Assembly (NCBI GenBank): GCA_002633005.1
Contig: NMRA01000045.1
Location: 145,218-166,287, forward strand
DNA: 21,070 bases
Origin: Phoronis australis
Taxonomy: Eukaryota; Phoronida; Phoronidae
Direction of reading: 5' to 3'
Numbering within the stretch: position 1 is the first letter of the stretch; every line of letters begins with the position of its first letter. Below the pieces are notes generated by a model that was not told the DNA's origin, did no database searches, and was given only the letters and a program-made list of their open reading frames with translations. Both the position numbers and the translations under genes were made by a program. Positions 9,401-18,356 of this stretch are shown in pieces.

Positions 9401-10663
9401 GCTCGGTTTCGAGTGGGAAATTCTGTATTTTGGGCATAGGTCGGATGCGCAATTCAGTCGCACAGGTTTGATATTTTGGTTACTATGCTTTTTACTTTTT
9501 TGCGCAAGTTTTGAGTAGGGCAAATCACAATCAAGGTCCATATTCGGTGGCCACTTTTGGTGAAAAATGAAGGCTGTCTTACAACTATAAAAGCTGGGTT
9601 ATTTTAAAGTACCATCATTCCAGGTTTGTAATCTAAAATATTTTTGCACAAGAACCACTGAATAAAATTTTACGGCCTAATGCATCAGTTGTATAAAGGG
9701 CTACTTACACTACAACTTGTGGTCACAGTCCACTTCTATTACATGCTAACGCAATGTTGTATGGCCATTTATTTTTCTTTAATGATAATAAGCAGCATGT
9801 TGTTATTTACTGAAAAGGCAATAATTTCATTTGCAGTCGCCATTTGTGTTACTGAATTTCACTTGGGGGTACATAACCTACATTTTGTTAGCCTTGTTGG
9901 CCCTTTTTCAACAAAGCAGAACCCGCTCAATATCCAAACTTTTGGTTTGTTTAGGTATTGAATAATTTGCTGTGTTGCCTAGGCTAACATATTCTGCAGG
10001 TGTTGTGAACATTCTTTACAACAGATGAGCGTTAGAAACACAAATTTCGTAACGAGTTTCTGTTTTAGGATGAACCCTACCATTTCCCAATCATTAAGCA
10101 CAACTTCATATAAGTGATTCTGAAAGTGATTGAGTTATTCCTAGTCATGTCAAAACAGTTGCTTACTTAATAAAATAAATTTCTTTTCTACTGTTGACAG
10201 TTGAAAATTGGATTTTTTAAAATGGCCACTCCTAACCCTAAAAATGCATGAAATTCATAGACAGAAACATGCACAAGTTTTTCAAACACTGTCCGATTTT
10301 GACGACTCTTTTTCTCTAGACCTTGATTGTGATTTACCTGTCTGCTTTAAATAGCAGCCATCCTTTAGCATGTGTTGTGACTGGACTCTGAAAGGAATTA
10401 TGTAATAAGACCCACAGTTAGACTACAGCTGCACTGGTTGATTGTGAAATGTGTTTTGACACAGGAACATGTATATTGCTGCAAAATCACTTTGTAACCA
10501 ATGAGGTTTCTGTAGAACAAGCCAAATGTATTCAAACAAAATGATCTGGAATTCCCATTGTTGTACTCTGTTATCACAGTCTGTGTCTAAATGGTTAGGT
10601 CAGTAAGAGAATTCTGTATCTGGGATGATCTGAAATAATACAGGTTGGGGTTGTTTTGGCTCT
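9401..10663. other. Upstream region of the NAT gene, unassigned
   Basis: Presumably holds intron and perhaps the 5' exon or promoter of the NAT gene, but no exon boundary can be placed. A 93-codon hydrophobic frame (9680-9961) starts with ATG but has no family resemblance. A 17-base string (AAATCACAATCAAGGTC, 9522-9538) recurs inverted at 10319-10335. Confidence 0.4.
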
Positions 10664-10677
10664 CTTTTGTGCTACAG
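10664..10677 (+). promoter_or_regulatory. Probable 3' splice acceptor before the NAT exon
   Basis: A pyrimidine-rich run (CTCTCTTTTGTGC) ends in TACAG at 10677. Vertebrate NAT genes have an intronless coding exon preceded by an intron just upstream of the start codon, and the site sits in the equivalent place, 40 bases before the first in-frame ATG. Confidence 0.5.
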
Positions 10678-10697
10678 CTAACTGTGGATAACATCCA

Positions 10698-10745
10698 ATG
10701 GGAAAAGGTTCCTTTTATGTTTCAGCCACCTCACTACAAGGTTGA
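10698..10745 (+). other. Short overlapping upstream ORF in the NAT leader
   Basis: An ATG at 10698, out of frame with NAT, opens a 15-codon frame that stops at 10743-10745. It spans the first NAT ATG (10717) and ends five bases before the second (10750). If both are in the mRNA, termination here could favour starting at 10750, which has the better context (A at -3, G at +4). The role is inferred. Confidence 0.35.
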
Positions 10746-11649
10746 TAAAATGGCTGGGCGGTTGTCTCCAGAAGAAGTTGGACATTTCCTAAAGGTAATT
10801 GGTGTTAGTTTTGAGGATTGCAAGCTGGACAAGGCTGCCTTTCTGAAACAGATAATTACAGCATTTAATCAACACATCCCGTTTACCAACTTCAATCTGT
10901 TAATGATTCCTATGGATCGGAGGTGTCTTCCGAGATGGGACACCATCAAAGAGAGAATTATGAGCCGACAAGGTGGTTTGTGTTATGAGCTGCATACATT
11001 CTTGCATGCGCTGCTGGCAGGTTTAGGTTTCCATACCTACTGCACTTTAGCGATCGCACCGAAGGAAAAGTATCCACGACATATGGTTGTTATTGTTAAA
11101 GATCTACAGAAAGAGGGAGACACCTTTGTGGTGGATGTAGCAAATGGACAGCCAGCTTTAGATGTGTTCCCTCTGGATTTTGAAGAAGAGTCTCCATCTT
11201 ATCAGCAAATTCATATGTTGTGCAAATATGCCAAAGTTGGTGATCATTACGTTCGCCGGCAGTTCATACATAGGGCGGATCCATACTTTACAGATATTAA
11301 AAAGCCCCAGTGGGTAGATGCTTATACTTTCAACCTAGATGCGTTTTCACTGGATGAGTTAGCTGCATGGTTTAATGAGAAAGGTTACTTGCCCAATAGT
11401 GGTAGTTCATTGCACCAGAAGGCGATAGCAATCATTTGTCCTCCAGGATTGTCTTACGCACTCAAACAAACCAGAAATGGAATATTATTGTATGAAGCTA
11501 AGAGTGGGGAAACAGCCTACAGAATACGTACCGTGAATTCTGCAGCTGAACTGCGTACTTTTGTTGAACAAAACTTGACTGCTTATTCTTGGTCTGATGT
11601 GGAACGCATTTTTAGTAACCAACTAAAGTTTCTTAAATCACGGCTTTGA
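10717..11649 (+). CDS. Arylamine N-acetyltransferase
   Basis: Cytosolic enzyme family that moves an acetyl group from acetyl-CoA to arylamines, hydrazines or related amines through an acetyl-cysteine intermediate. From the ATG at 10717 the protein has 310 residues; from 10750 it has 299, nearer the 290 of vertebrate NATs. The catalytic triad is complete: Cys at codon 10981 in RQGGLCYE, His at 11080 in YPRHMVV, Asp at 11134 in VVDVANG (residues 89, 122 and 140 from the first ATG). IPFTNFNLL matches the conserved family segment before the active site. Cys-His spacing (33 residues) is shorter than the roughly 39 of vertebrate enzymes, so this is a divergent invertebrate branch. The exon carries no frameshift or stop. 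The frame is open upstream through a TTG at 10645, but that lies before the splice acceptor and is not a likely start. Substrate is unknown. Confidence 0.92.
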   Translation: MFQPPHYKVDKMAGRLSPEEVGHFLKVIGVSFEDCKLDKAAFLKQIITAFNQHIPFTNFNLLMIPMDRRCLPRWDTIKERIMSRQGGLCYELHTFLHALLAGLGFHTYCTLAIAPKEKYPRHMVVIVKDLQKEGDTFVVDVANGQPALDVFPLDFEEESPSYQQIHMLCKYAKVGDHYVRRQFIHRADPYFTDIKKPQWVDAYTFNLDAFSLDELAAWFNEKGYLPNSGSSLHQKAIAIICPPGLSYALKQTRNGILLYEAKSGETAYRIRTVNSAAELRTFVEQNLTAYSWSDVERIFSNQLKFLKSRL

Positions 11650-11885
11650 CTCATTTAGTCAGTTGTAGGATTTCTATATATTATATATTCACAAACATGA
11701 CAAAATTGTTGTATTACAATTTGGTAGTGTCAGGGCCTTTTATGTGTTTATGGTGATTGTAATCAACTTTTTGACTAGAAGTTAGAACAGAGCTGGGTCG
11801 TTATGAAGGTAATAATCTCATTATTGGCGATAACATACCACATCATCATTGAGCTTGTCTGTTACAACTACGTGGATAGGGTACA

Positions 11886-11891
11886 AATAAA
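11886..11891 (+). terminator. Candidate polyadenylation signal for NAT, proximal
   Basis: AATAAA lies 237 bases after the NAT stop codon and is followed within 50 bases by a GT-rich stretch (ATGTGTGCACAC). This is the first canonical signal downstream. Confidence 0.5.
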
Positions 11892-12949
11892 ATTTGAGCA
11901 GTTCCTTTCCACAAAATTGTATCGCATGTGTGCACACACACATATTTTCATTTATACTCAAAGCAACATTGAACATTAGCCTGTGGCTAGTTGATGTGAA
12001 GCAAGAGTTGCGTTTAGATTTTTACAGTAATTATAGGGAGTGAATGATACTATTAATATCCTGCTATACATAGTGAATGGTACATGTAACTACATGTATA
12101 CAAGTGGAGAAGGTATTGAGAGCTGGGATATTTACATGAAGTTTACAAAGACTAATTTACAGTAGAGTGTCTGGGTTCAGTTCTCTAATATTACTCTTAG
12201 GAAGATTTATGAAGCTATCTAATCTTTCCAGTGGTATCATTTAGAAGTCCCATAACTTAGGCGAGTTACTTAAAATTATTAAGTTGGTATGTGGTAGTAT
12301 TTACTGATGGTGCATTAAGGTGATCGGTTGAAAGCTAATTTGTTACGAGATGTATACAGTTATGCCTTGACAATTAATAAAGGTTCCTTGTGAACCATAA
12401 AGTTTTCTTATTTCGTTCCTCTATTCGTAAATATTTCTTTTAAAAAACACACTCATTTCCCCTCAAAATATTGAGAATTTGAGCTGGCATTTAAAGACCG
12501 TTGTGTAGTGGGATGTTGTGACAATATACCGGTACCACTGGCTTTGGTGTCAAAAAATTCTCCCTGCGTGGCCGGCAGGATCAAAGACTGTCAAGTTCAT
12601 GAGGAAGTACAAATAGGGCGATCAAGCCATTTTTTCGTTTTAAAGAAATTCTTCAATATCGTCGGAAAAATAATGCATACCACACAACAAAACTAAAAAA
12701 ATTATCAAAAATCGGGTGAAGCAGTACAAAGTTATAGTAAGTTTTGCGGAGAACTCTGAGTCACTTGTTTGGACTGATCAGGTTGACCATCTTATATGAC
12801 GGCGGCATAAGTTACATGTTTAAAACTGCTTATAAATTATTTTCATCAATAGATGGTAGTGAAATTCTATTCTGTGTGATTCAATGGTTCTCACCAGAAT
12901 TTAGTCACGCAAATGTAACTTATCGAGTGGTGAAGTGCTCACAATACCC
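11892..12949. other. NAT 3' flank and unassigned DNA before a LINE fragment
   Basis: Up to about 12400 this may be 3' UTR of NAT. From about 12480 small frames (62 and 71 codons) appear that I cannot assign. They lie just upstream of a 5'-truncated LINE fragment but do not look like reverse transcriptase. Confidence 0.4.
12376..12381 (+). terminator. Candidate polyadenylation signal for NAT, distal
   Basis: A second AATAAA about 730 bases after the stop, followed by a GGTTCCTTGTG stretch. Could give a longer 3' UTR; transcript data would be needed to choose between the two. Confidence 0.35.
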
Positions 12950-13255
12950 ATGCACGTAAACGTGAAGAAAACTAAAGTGGTCGTTTTCAGAAATGGCGGT
13001 CCCCTTAGACGATATGAGAAATGGTTTTACAATGGGACATTGGTTGATGTGGTGTCTCATTACGAATTCCTTGGACTACTTATTACTCCAAAAGTTTCGT
13101 GGACCAAAGCCATTAAAGCCTTATCTAGTCAAGCAAATGAAGCTGCCCTGCAATTAAAGCGAGGATGTCGTGATCTACCCCCGTCAATAACCTTTCACCT
13201 ATTCTATAAGATAGTTTACCCCTCTGTGTTACGGCGCTGAGATATGGGGCTTTAA
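12950..13255 (+). mobile_element. LINE A reverse-transcriptase fragment, left part
   Basis: The frame reads VNVKKTKVVVFRNGG, then SHYEFLGLLITP, then FYKIVYPSVL and, after a two-base frame change at about 13230, YGAEIWGF. This is the thumb and post-palm region of non-LTR retrotransposon reverse transcriptase, where the family shows K-T-K-x-x-x-F, YLGxxx and YGxExW. The catalytic YADD box, which should lie upstream, is missing, as in 5'-truncated LINE copies. The fragment ends at TTTAA (13251-13255) where the THAP transposon interrupts it; the rest resumes at 14938. It is a relic with no active enzyme. Confidence 0.85.
13251..13255. repeat. Left target-site duplication (TTTAA) of THAP transposon copy 2
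   Basis: Matches 14933-14937. Keeping one copy restores GGC TTT AAG GAA TAT, continuing the LINE frame from WGF into KEY without a lost or added base. The C before each TTTAA also matches, so the duplication could be read as CTTTAA, with TTAA as the core. Confidence 0.85.
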
Positions 13256-13432
13256 AAGAGAATGCCACCAGATTTAATTAGTCTTTTTTGCCGTCTTAAT
13301 CGGTCTATATCCACATCGCCTCGTATACGGTCGACCTTACGTTGACGAGAGGTGCCGCGTTAATCTGTGAGGAAAGTGAGAAACGACGCAGCGACGTCAG
13401 TGGTTCATTTGCAGAGTTAATGCCGTCTTTTG

Positions 13433-13633
13433 CGGTGCATCGTTCCCGCTTGTCCGAACTATGCAGCTGCGAGGAAAGCGCGTATATCATTTTTTCGACT
13501 TCCTCGAGAGTTTGAAATGCTTAGGAAGTGGCTCGTGGTAGTGAAGAATGAAAAGTACGCTATAAATAGCAAGTATAAGGCCGTGAAACATCCCCGTGTC
13601 TGTGGCCTGCAGTCGTCGCAGGACAATGACTAA
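13433..13633 (+). pseudogene. THAP zinc-finger remnant of transposase, copy 2
   Basis: Cys codons at 13436 and 13451 open RCIVPACPNY, followed by SFFRLPRE, a conserved Trp in RKWLVVV and a third Cys at 13601. Spacing is C-x4-C-x49-C as in copy 1, and the interior lacks the stop that copy 1 carries. The final zinc ligand is lost: the His of copy 1 (VCGRHF) is Gln here (VCGLQS), a CAT to CAG change. The frame ends about ten codons later. There is no upstream in-frame ATG; the codon before RCIV is TTG. It therefore probably cannot fold as a zinc-binding domain. Confidence 0.8.
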
Positions 13634-13648
13634 CGAATGCCGGCTTAC

Positions 13649-13807
13649 CAAATAACTATCCATACGTTCCGTTGTCTGAGCTTGTTCACGGCGCCTCTCT
13701 AGTATTTCTTCATCACTGTATTCCTGTTCAAACTGATAGCCTGTGATCCACCTGCGAAATCCTTGTCGGGATGAGTTCTCGTCTAAGTCGGGATTGCGAG
13801 TTGCCAT
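13649..13807 (-). pseudogene. Minus-strand first-exon-like remnant inside THAP transposon copy 2
   Basis: Reading leftwards from an ATG at 13807, 53 codons begin MATRNPDLDE, pass through TGYQFEQEYSDEEILERRRE and stop exactly at TTG followed by GTAAGC (13648-13643), a good splice-donor match in phase 0. The charged, acidic composition is protein-like, and the counterpart in copy 1 keeps NPD, GYQFE and EIL despite frameshifts. This suggests a real former exon, not a shadow of the THAP frame, which it faces tail to tail. I do not recognise the protein. A distant resemblance to the leader (FEPEYTDEE-like) of P2X7-like repeated invertebrate proteins is only an impression. Confidence 0.45.
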
Positions 13808-14932
13808 GTTGATGTTTATTACTGAGCGTTCTGTTTCAAAATGACTTATTCTCACATTTACCAATACTTATATAAAACTGAAACAAAGTCTGTCTCATTA
13901 GATGCAATTTGTAATGCCTTTGGAGTGTTCGTGAGTGCAAATGATTTGATCGAGAAGCCAGCAATGAATAAATCACTGCGTTACCGGCATTAGATGCAAT
14001 AAAACCTAAATGACGGGACACCGAGGCCGTATGAGCTCATGCTAATTCAGTGTTTGCTGACAGAAACTGTTTTAAAACAACTCGATTTCTATCCCACGGC
14101 CAGGTGTTAGGGGAATTTACATTTACATTATTCAAATAATGATTGTCAATGTACAATGTCTGCCCAGACGGTTCTGTGTGGCCAAAGCCGGGAACCCGCT
14201 GAATTCGCGGCCTCCGACGAGCCAGTAATTAGATTTGCAGTTTCGTGGCTAATTCCCCAACAATCACATGCACTTTACTTCTTTGGCTCACCAGTATAGT
14301 ATTTTCTTGACTGGATATTTAGTTTCCAATTTTGGCTGGTTTATGTTCGTGATGTCTGATCGGCTCAGCTTCCGAGTCACTGGCCGGGATACCGAGTCAG
14401 TCCAGCCGCGACGGGACGAGCGGGCTCCGAGCCACTGGCCAGGATAACAAGCGTTTTGTGTGTTTAGAACTCAAAAAATCACAAGTTTAAAACCACAGGT
14501 CAATGTTCTCCTGTCTGTATCTCACGGAAAAATACTTCGGATTTATCTCCGAACAGACCCCAAACTCCTGCTACATACCTTATTGGCCTGGCGAACTTTG
14601 TAGGCTACGGTGTGTCCAAACACCAATGAACCCGTAACAGCGAAATAAAACAACACGTTTTTATAAGAACTCGGTGTATTTTTAAGGGTTTTACATCGAA
14701 GTTTGATGATTTATTGGTGTTAAACGATGAATTAAAACAATAAGCTGACACCAGTAACCCGTGTTTTGAACTGCTGAACAGGCTGCGTGTGAAACCAATT
14801 ACGTCATTGGATAATTTCAACACCTCCGTCTGAAGTCAGGTGTCAGGTATGGCAACCGTATGTGTTCTTATGGAATAGAACTACTCGATCTAAATTAATA
14901 CAGATTAGGTTGTTTTTTTGGTGGCATGCTCC

Positions 14933-15231
14933 TTTAAGGAATATGAACAATTAGAAAATGTACATATCAAGTTTTGTAAACGCATTTTAGGAGTAGGCAG
15001 TTGTTGTTCAAACTCGGCAATTATGGGAGAATATGGTCGATTCCCATTGTCTAATAAATATTTTGTATCCTGTATAAAATACTGGTTCAAAATACTGGAG
15101 ATGCCTAGTAATCGTGGGGTAAAGGCTCCATATGAGCTTTTCAGTCAGACCTGATTGGATGATCTTCCTATAAATGGGCAAGTTTTGTAAGTAAACTTCT
15201 GTCTGTGTATGGTTTTTCAGATGTATGGAAG
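14933..15231 (+). mobile_element. LINE A reverse-transcriptase fragment, right part
   Basis: Resumes the frame cut at 13255: KEYEQLENVHIKFCKRILGV, then GEYGRFPL and CIKYWFKILEMP, the C-terminal segment typical of this LINE group. After a stop and frame change it continues as WASFVSKLLSVYGFSDVW to 15228. Similarity ends there. Several stops and shifts show it is dead. The first five bases are the right-hand TTTAA duplication of the transposon. Confidence 0.85.
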
Positions 15232-16104
15232 TAGTATAGTAAGTCATTTAGGCACCTCGTTTGGGAGGATCCCGAGTCAAAGGTCATCAATGCGAAAGGA
15301 AAAGGTCAAAGGTCACGTGGGATAACTGTAAGCGGAAAGGATACCATCCGCCTACCGGACGGATGTGTCAATGACGTAATAGGTTTAATTAGGCCCGTTA
15401 GAGAGGCACCTCGGTGGGTTCGTGGACCGTTTTTTGCGGCTCTGCAACGGATGCTAAATAAGAACAAAAGGGACCTTATTTCGTTTTCGCCAGGTGTCGT
15501 CGTTGGATCTCGTTGACCAAACAAATGTGTATATTCCGCTACAAAAGGGGATATCCATCCAACTCAACAGATTTCGCATAACATCTAACCCAGGTACCGA
15601 CGGTACTAAACGAATCATATGAATAATAACATGCGACCACCTAAAACAAAACGTAAAACTGATATTGTTTAAACGTGTATGAACGATAAAGTAAATTCGA
15701 AAACACTATAAAAATCATCAAAACTTTTAGAATCCGTAAAAGTAGTCTATTATTAATAGAAAATTATCATGTGTCCGAATTAAATGTTCAAAGGTCCAGT
15801 GGTGACGCCGTCATCGAACACTTGTCTTAGGGATAAAAATAGGGCCGGAACGGCGCACCTCTCTTGCAGATAGGTATACATAGTGTTGAGAATAGTGCCC
15901 AACTAAGAGAGAAAAGAAACTTTTCATGTTTAACCATGTGTCACTAGCAGCATACAAATGTGAATAAAAGTGGATGAATGCAAAGGATGACTTGACGTGC
16001 ACAAATGTACACAAAGCACCGTCTGCGCTTTGATAAATCTTGCATAACTTATCGTCACATAAAGTGTGTGTGGGCTGACACAAAAACCCTACCCCAAACA
16101 CAGA
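15232..16104. other. Unassigned DNA with a 93-codon stop-free stretch
   Basis: Right after the LINE ends, the same frame stays open from 15235 to a TGA at 15514-15516, with words such as ITVSGKDTIRLPDG and RWVRGPFFAALQRMLN, but no ATG near its start and no family I recognise. The opposite strand is also open over 15306-15524. The rest, to 16104, shows nothing supportable. Confidence 0.35.
15303..15319. promoter_or_regulatory. DR1-type nuclear-receptor half-sites overlapping an E-box
   Basis: AGGTCAAAGGTCA (15303-15315) is a perfect direct repeat of AGGTCA with one-base spacing, the DR1 site used by RXR, HNF4 and COUP-TF families, and it overlaps CACGTG (15314-15319). A near match (AGTCAAAGGTCA) lies at 15275-15286. 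No gene start is known nearby, so the role is conjecture. Confidence 0.25.
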
Positions 16105-16972
16105 TACAATTAAATGGCACTCTGTATAGTGGTTGGTTCACTCCTGAAAATGGTTTCCGTCCGCCAGGGGGACGTTTTATCACCGACACTCATTGCATTA
16201 TATATAAATGATTTAGCTCTGGGTATTTAAAAACTGGGTAAATGTGTCCAATGTGGCCCGAGCAATATTTCAGTGTTTCTTTATGCCGACGATATTGCAC
16301 TTTTGTCTGAGAATGAAAATGGCATGCAAGATGTGTTGAAGGTTTTAAACAACTGGTGTAAAAGTGGAGAATGGTTGTGAGCATGGCAAAAATGTTGTCC
16401 ATTTTCGAGCTAAGTCTATACCTAGAAGCAATTTTGAATTTATTTTGAACAGCCTGAGTGTCGTCAGTTATAAACCCTCATAATAATATTTAGGCTGTAT
16501 TCTGTACCAACACCTTGACTTCAAATAAAATTCTAATGCGTTATCTGAAGCTTCTGGTAGAGCGTCAGGGAAGATATGCTCAACATTCCGTGACAACAAG
16601 AATCTAGGATTCGAAACCTTTAAAACATTAATTAATTCTTGTGTGGCACCAATTTTGGATTACTGATCATCTGTTTGATGTTACAGAAATTTTGGTAATG
16701 ATTAAAATATTCAAAACTGAGCTATGCGTTTTTATTTAGGTGTCAACCGATTTACAGACACTCATGCTGTTAGTGGCGATATGGGGTGGGACTCCACCGG
16801 AAATAGATTTAAATTGAATATGCTGCGTCTTTGGAACAAACTAGTAACCACAGGTGGTGATAGGTTACTGAAGAAGGTGTTTCTATGGGACTACTCAGTT
16901 GGTAGAAAGGGTTGGATAGACGGAATCAAAAATTTGTTTAATGCTTCAGCCATGAGTGCTACGAAGTCTTGA
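16105..16972 (+). mobile_element. LINE B reverse-transcriptase and C-terminal relic
   Basis: Several reverse-transcriptase blocks follow in order: RQGDVLSPTLIALYINDLA (from 16162), LYADDIALLSENE with the catalytic YADD at 16282-16293, then after frame changes HGKNVVHFRAKSIPRSNFEF, YLGCILYQHLDF, GFETFKTLINSCVAPILDY and, past a short gap, MRFYLGVNRFTDTHA, GDMGWDS and KKVFLWDYS, ending at a TGA (16970-16972). The order and spacing are those of a non-LTR retrotransposon polymerase from finger-palm to C terminus. Sequence words differ from LINE A, so this is a second family. At least six frame changes or stops make it inactive. The endonuclease and first ORF are absent, as expected of 5' truncation. 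Confidence 0.88.
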
Positions 16973-17473
16973 CTTATGAAGTAACTATGAGTTATTGAAT
17001 CACTCAACGGGTGAGACCAGTTGCTGAAAGTGACTCAAGAGTTAATCACAAGTCAAGGCTTCAGTTTTCAGCACTGACTGTCAGCATTTGAACAGTACAG
17101 CATACATTACTCTGGATGTTTTGTTTGAGTGAGCTTGTACGCTGACGTCCTGTGATTGAGAAATGTGAGAAAAACAATAATTTTTGCACCGATTGGCAAC
17201 TTCTCACGCTGATGCCTGACACACCCGCTAATCTCGCTTTCACTATTGTTGTATGAAATGAAATCATATGCATTCCGCTAACTTAGGGCTGCTTTTGTTG
17301 AATACCACGCAAATTAACCACCTTAATAGTTTAACATTATCACTCGGTTACATTGCTTCAGGTTTCCTTGATATAGGCTACTGATTGTGTTGTCATATAT
17401 TTTACAAATCCTAAATGTGATGTTCCGCTGAAACGTAAAGTGTGTAGCTAGCACCAATATGAGAATTCAGGAT
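16973..17473. other. Unassigned intergenic DNA
   Basis: The first bases may be 3' UTR of LINE B, but no poly-A tail or tail repeat marks its end. No gene or repeat is otherwise supported. Confidence 0.4.
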
Positions 17474-17620
17474 GGTTTAAGGGGGTCTGGACCCCCTTCC
17501 CCCTTGATTTTAGTGATGTAAATATAGAATTTTCAAATTGTTTACTTAGACACCCCATTTAAAAAAAAAAATTCTTGATTCGACCCCACTTTTTTAAAAA
17601 ATCATGGATCCGTCCCTGGG
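17474..17620 (-). mobile_element. Small non-coding repeat with G/C-run ends
   Basis: Read on the minus strand it begins GGGACGGATCCATG, holds an A/T-homopolymer centre (TTTTTTAAAAAA at 17590-17601) and ends in the perfect stem GGGGGTC-CA-GACCCCC (17496-17481) followed by TTAAACC. The start and the G-run/TTTAA/C-run end both recur at 21028-21070 in the opposite orientation. Short elements with this layout are common tails or miniature elements in invertebrate genomes. No target duplication is certain. Confidence 0.5.
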
Positions 17621-18214
17621 ACCCGTTGTACAGTGAGAACTTTTTCATACTATTTTGTAACTCACAGAGGTCGCCGAAGGTCAATTCCTTATACGTCATT
17701 TCTGGCGTAAAACCAGCCGCATGTATTTTTTTAATATTACCTATAAACTGCCACTGCAGGTTTTCTGTCACGGGTCATTTGTTTGGTGCACACTGTCCTC
17801 AAAACGAAGATTTGTGGCACTTTCGCGGAGTGCTAAGCCTTCATTTTGGCAACCGAGTTCTAAGCAAATGCCAGACGCTGTTTAATTGTACCTTTCTGAT
17901 TGACTTAGAATTCCGAGCAAAAGTTTATGGAGATCTTCGTTGAAAAATTGTAATTTTAGGGAAAGCTGAATAACGTAACTGCAGAGGTTCAATTACTATT
18001 TTCATAGACGTACTAGACTAAGTATAATCTAACAGCACCCTACTAGAAGTGTACGTAGCCAATTACGGCTAGGTTGTGTTGTCATTGTGGTTCTTCAGTC
18101 TGGGTATTATTGGTAATTATATTGTAATTCACTATAAAAAGTGAAGAACAAACGTTTAAAACACTAGTTTTCGCATTGCACTGGTTACCATGGGCTTTTT
18201 CAAATCACATAATG
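17621..18214. other. Unassigned DNA with weak coding hints on the minus strand
   Basis: On the minus strand 17771 down to about 17625 reads LQWQFIGNIKKIHAAGF and then FGDLCELQNSMKKF, which looks more protein-like than its surroundings, and is preceded by an AG. It runs into the G/C-run repeat, so at best it is an orphan exon or another relic. The + strand frame 17575-17943 shows nothing recognisable. Confidence 0.3.
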
Positions 18215-18269
18215 GCCATCTAGGACAAAAAATGCTAGCGAGAACTAAAGTGTTGTTGAACATCATTAG
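18215..18269 (+). repeat. Flank repeat of microsatellite, copy 1
   Basis: GCCATCTAGGACAAAAAATG through CATCATTAG returns at 18527-18577 with a few changes and a short deletion. The two bracket the AGC/AGT microsatellite. Confidence 0.85.
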
Positions 18270-18276
18270 TAGTAGT

Positions 18277-18356
<80 letters not shown>

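Larger units (their letters stand above)
13256..14932 (+). mobile_element. THAP-domain DNA transposon, Kolobok-like, copy 2 (1677 bp)
   Basis: Ends are AAGAGAATGCCACCA on the left and TGGTGGCATGCTCC on the right, the same terminal repeat as copy 1 with two or three changes. It lies inside the LINE A reverse-transcriptase frame and is flanked by TTTAA on both sides. Interior order matches copy 1: THAP remnant, opposed coding remnant, then a conserved non-coding-looking right half. TTAA-type duplication together with a THAP domain fits the Kolobok superfamily; piggyBac also targets TTAA but lacks THAP. The insertion is younger than the LINE. It lacks any recognisable transposase core, so it must have been moved in trans. 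Confidence 0.85.

Noticed and set aside
9680-9961. 93-codon hydrophobic ORF that could be a small membrane protein
   Set aside because: T-rich DNA gives hydrophobic codons by composition; there is no recognisable topology or family signature.
10645-10716. N-terminal extension of NAT from TTG at 10645
   Set aside because: The extension begins at a non-ATG codon and lies partly upstream of a good splice acceptor, so it is more likely intron and leader than protein.
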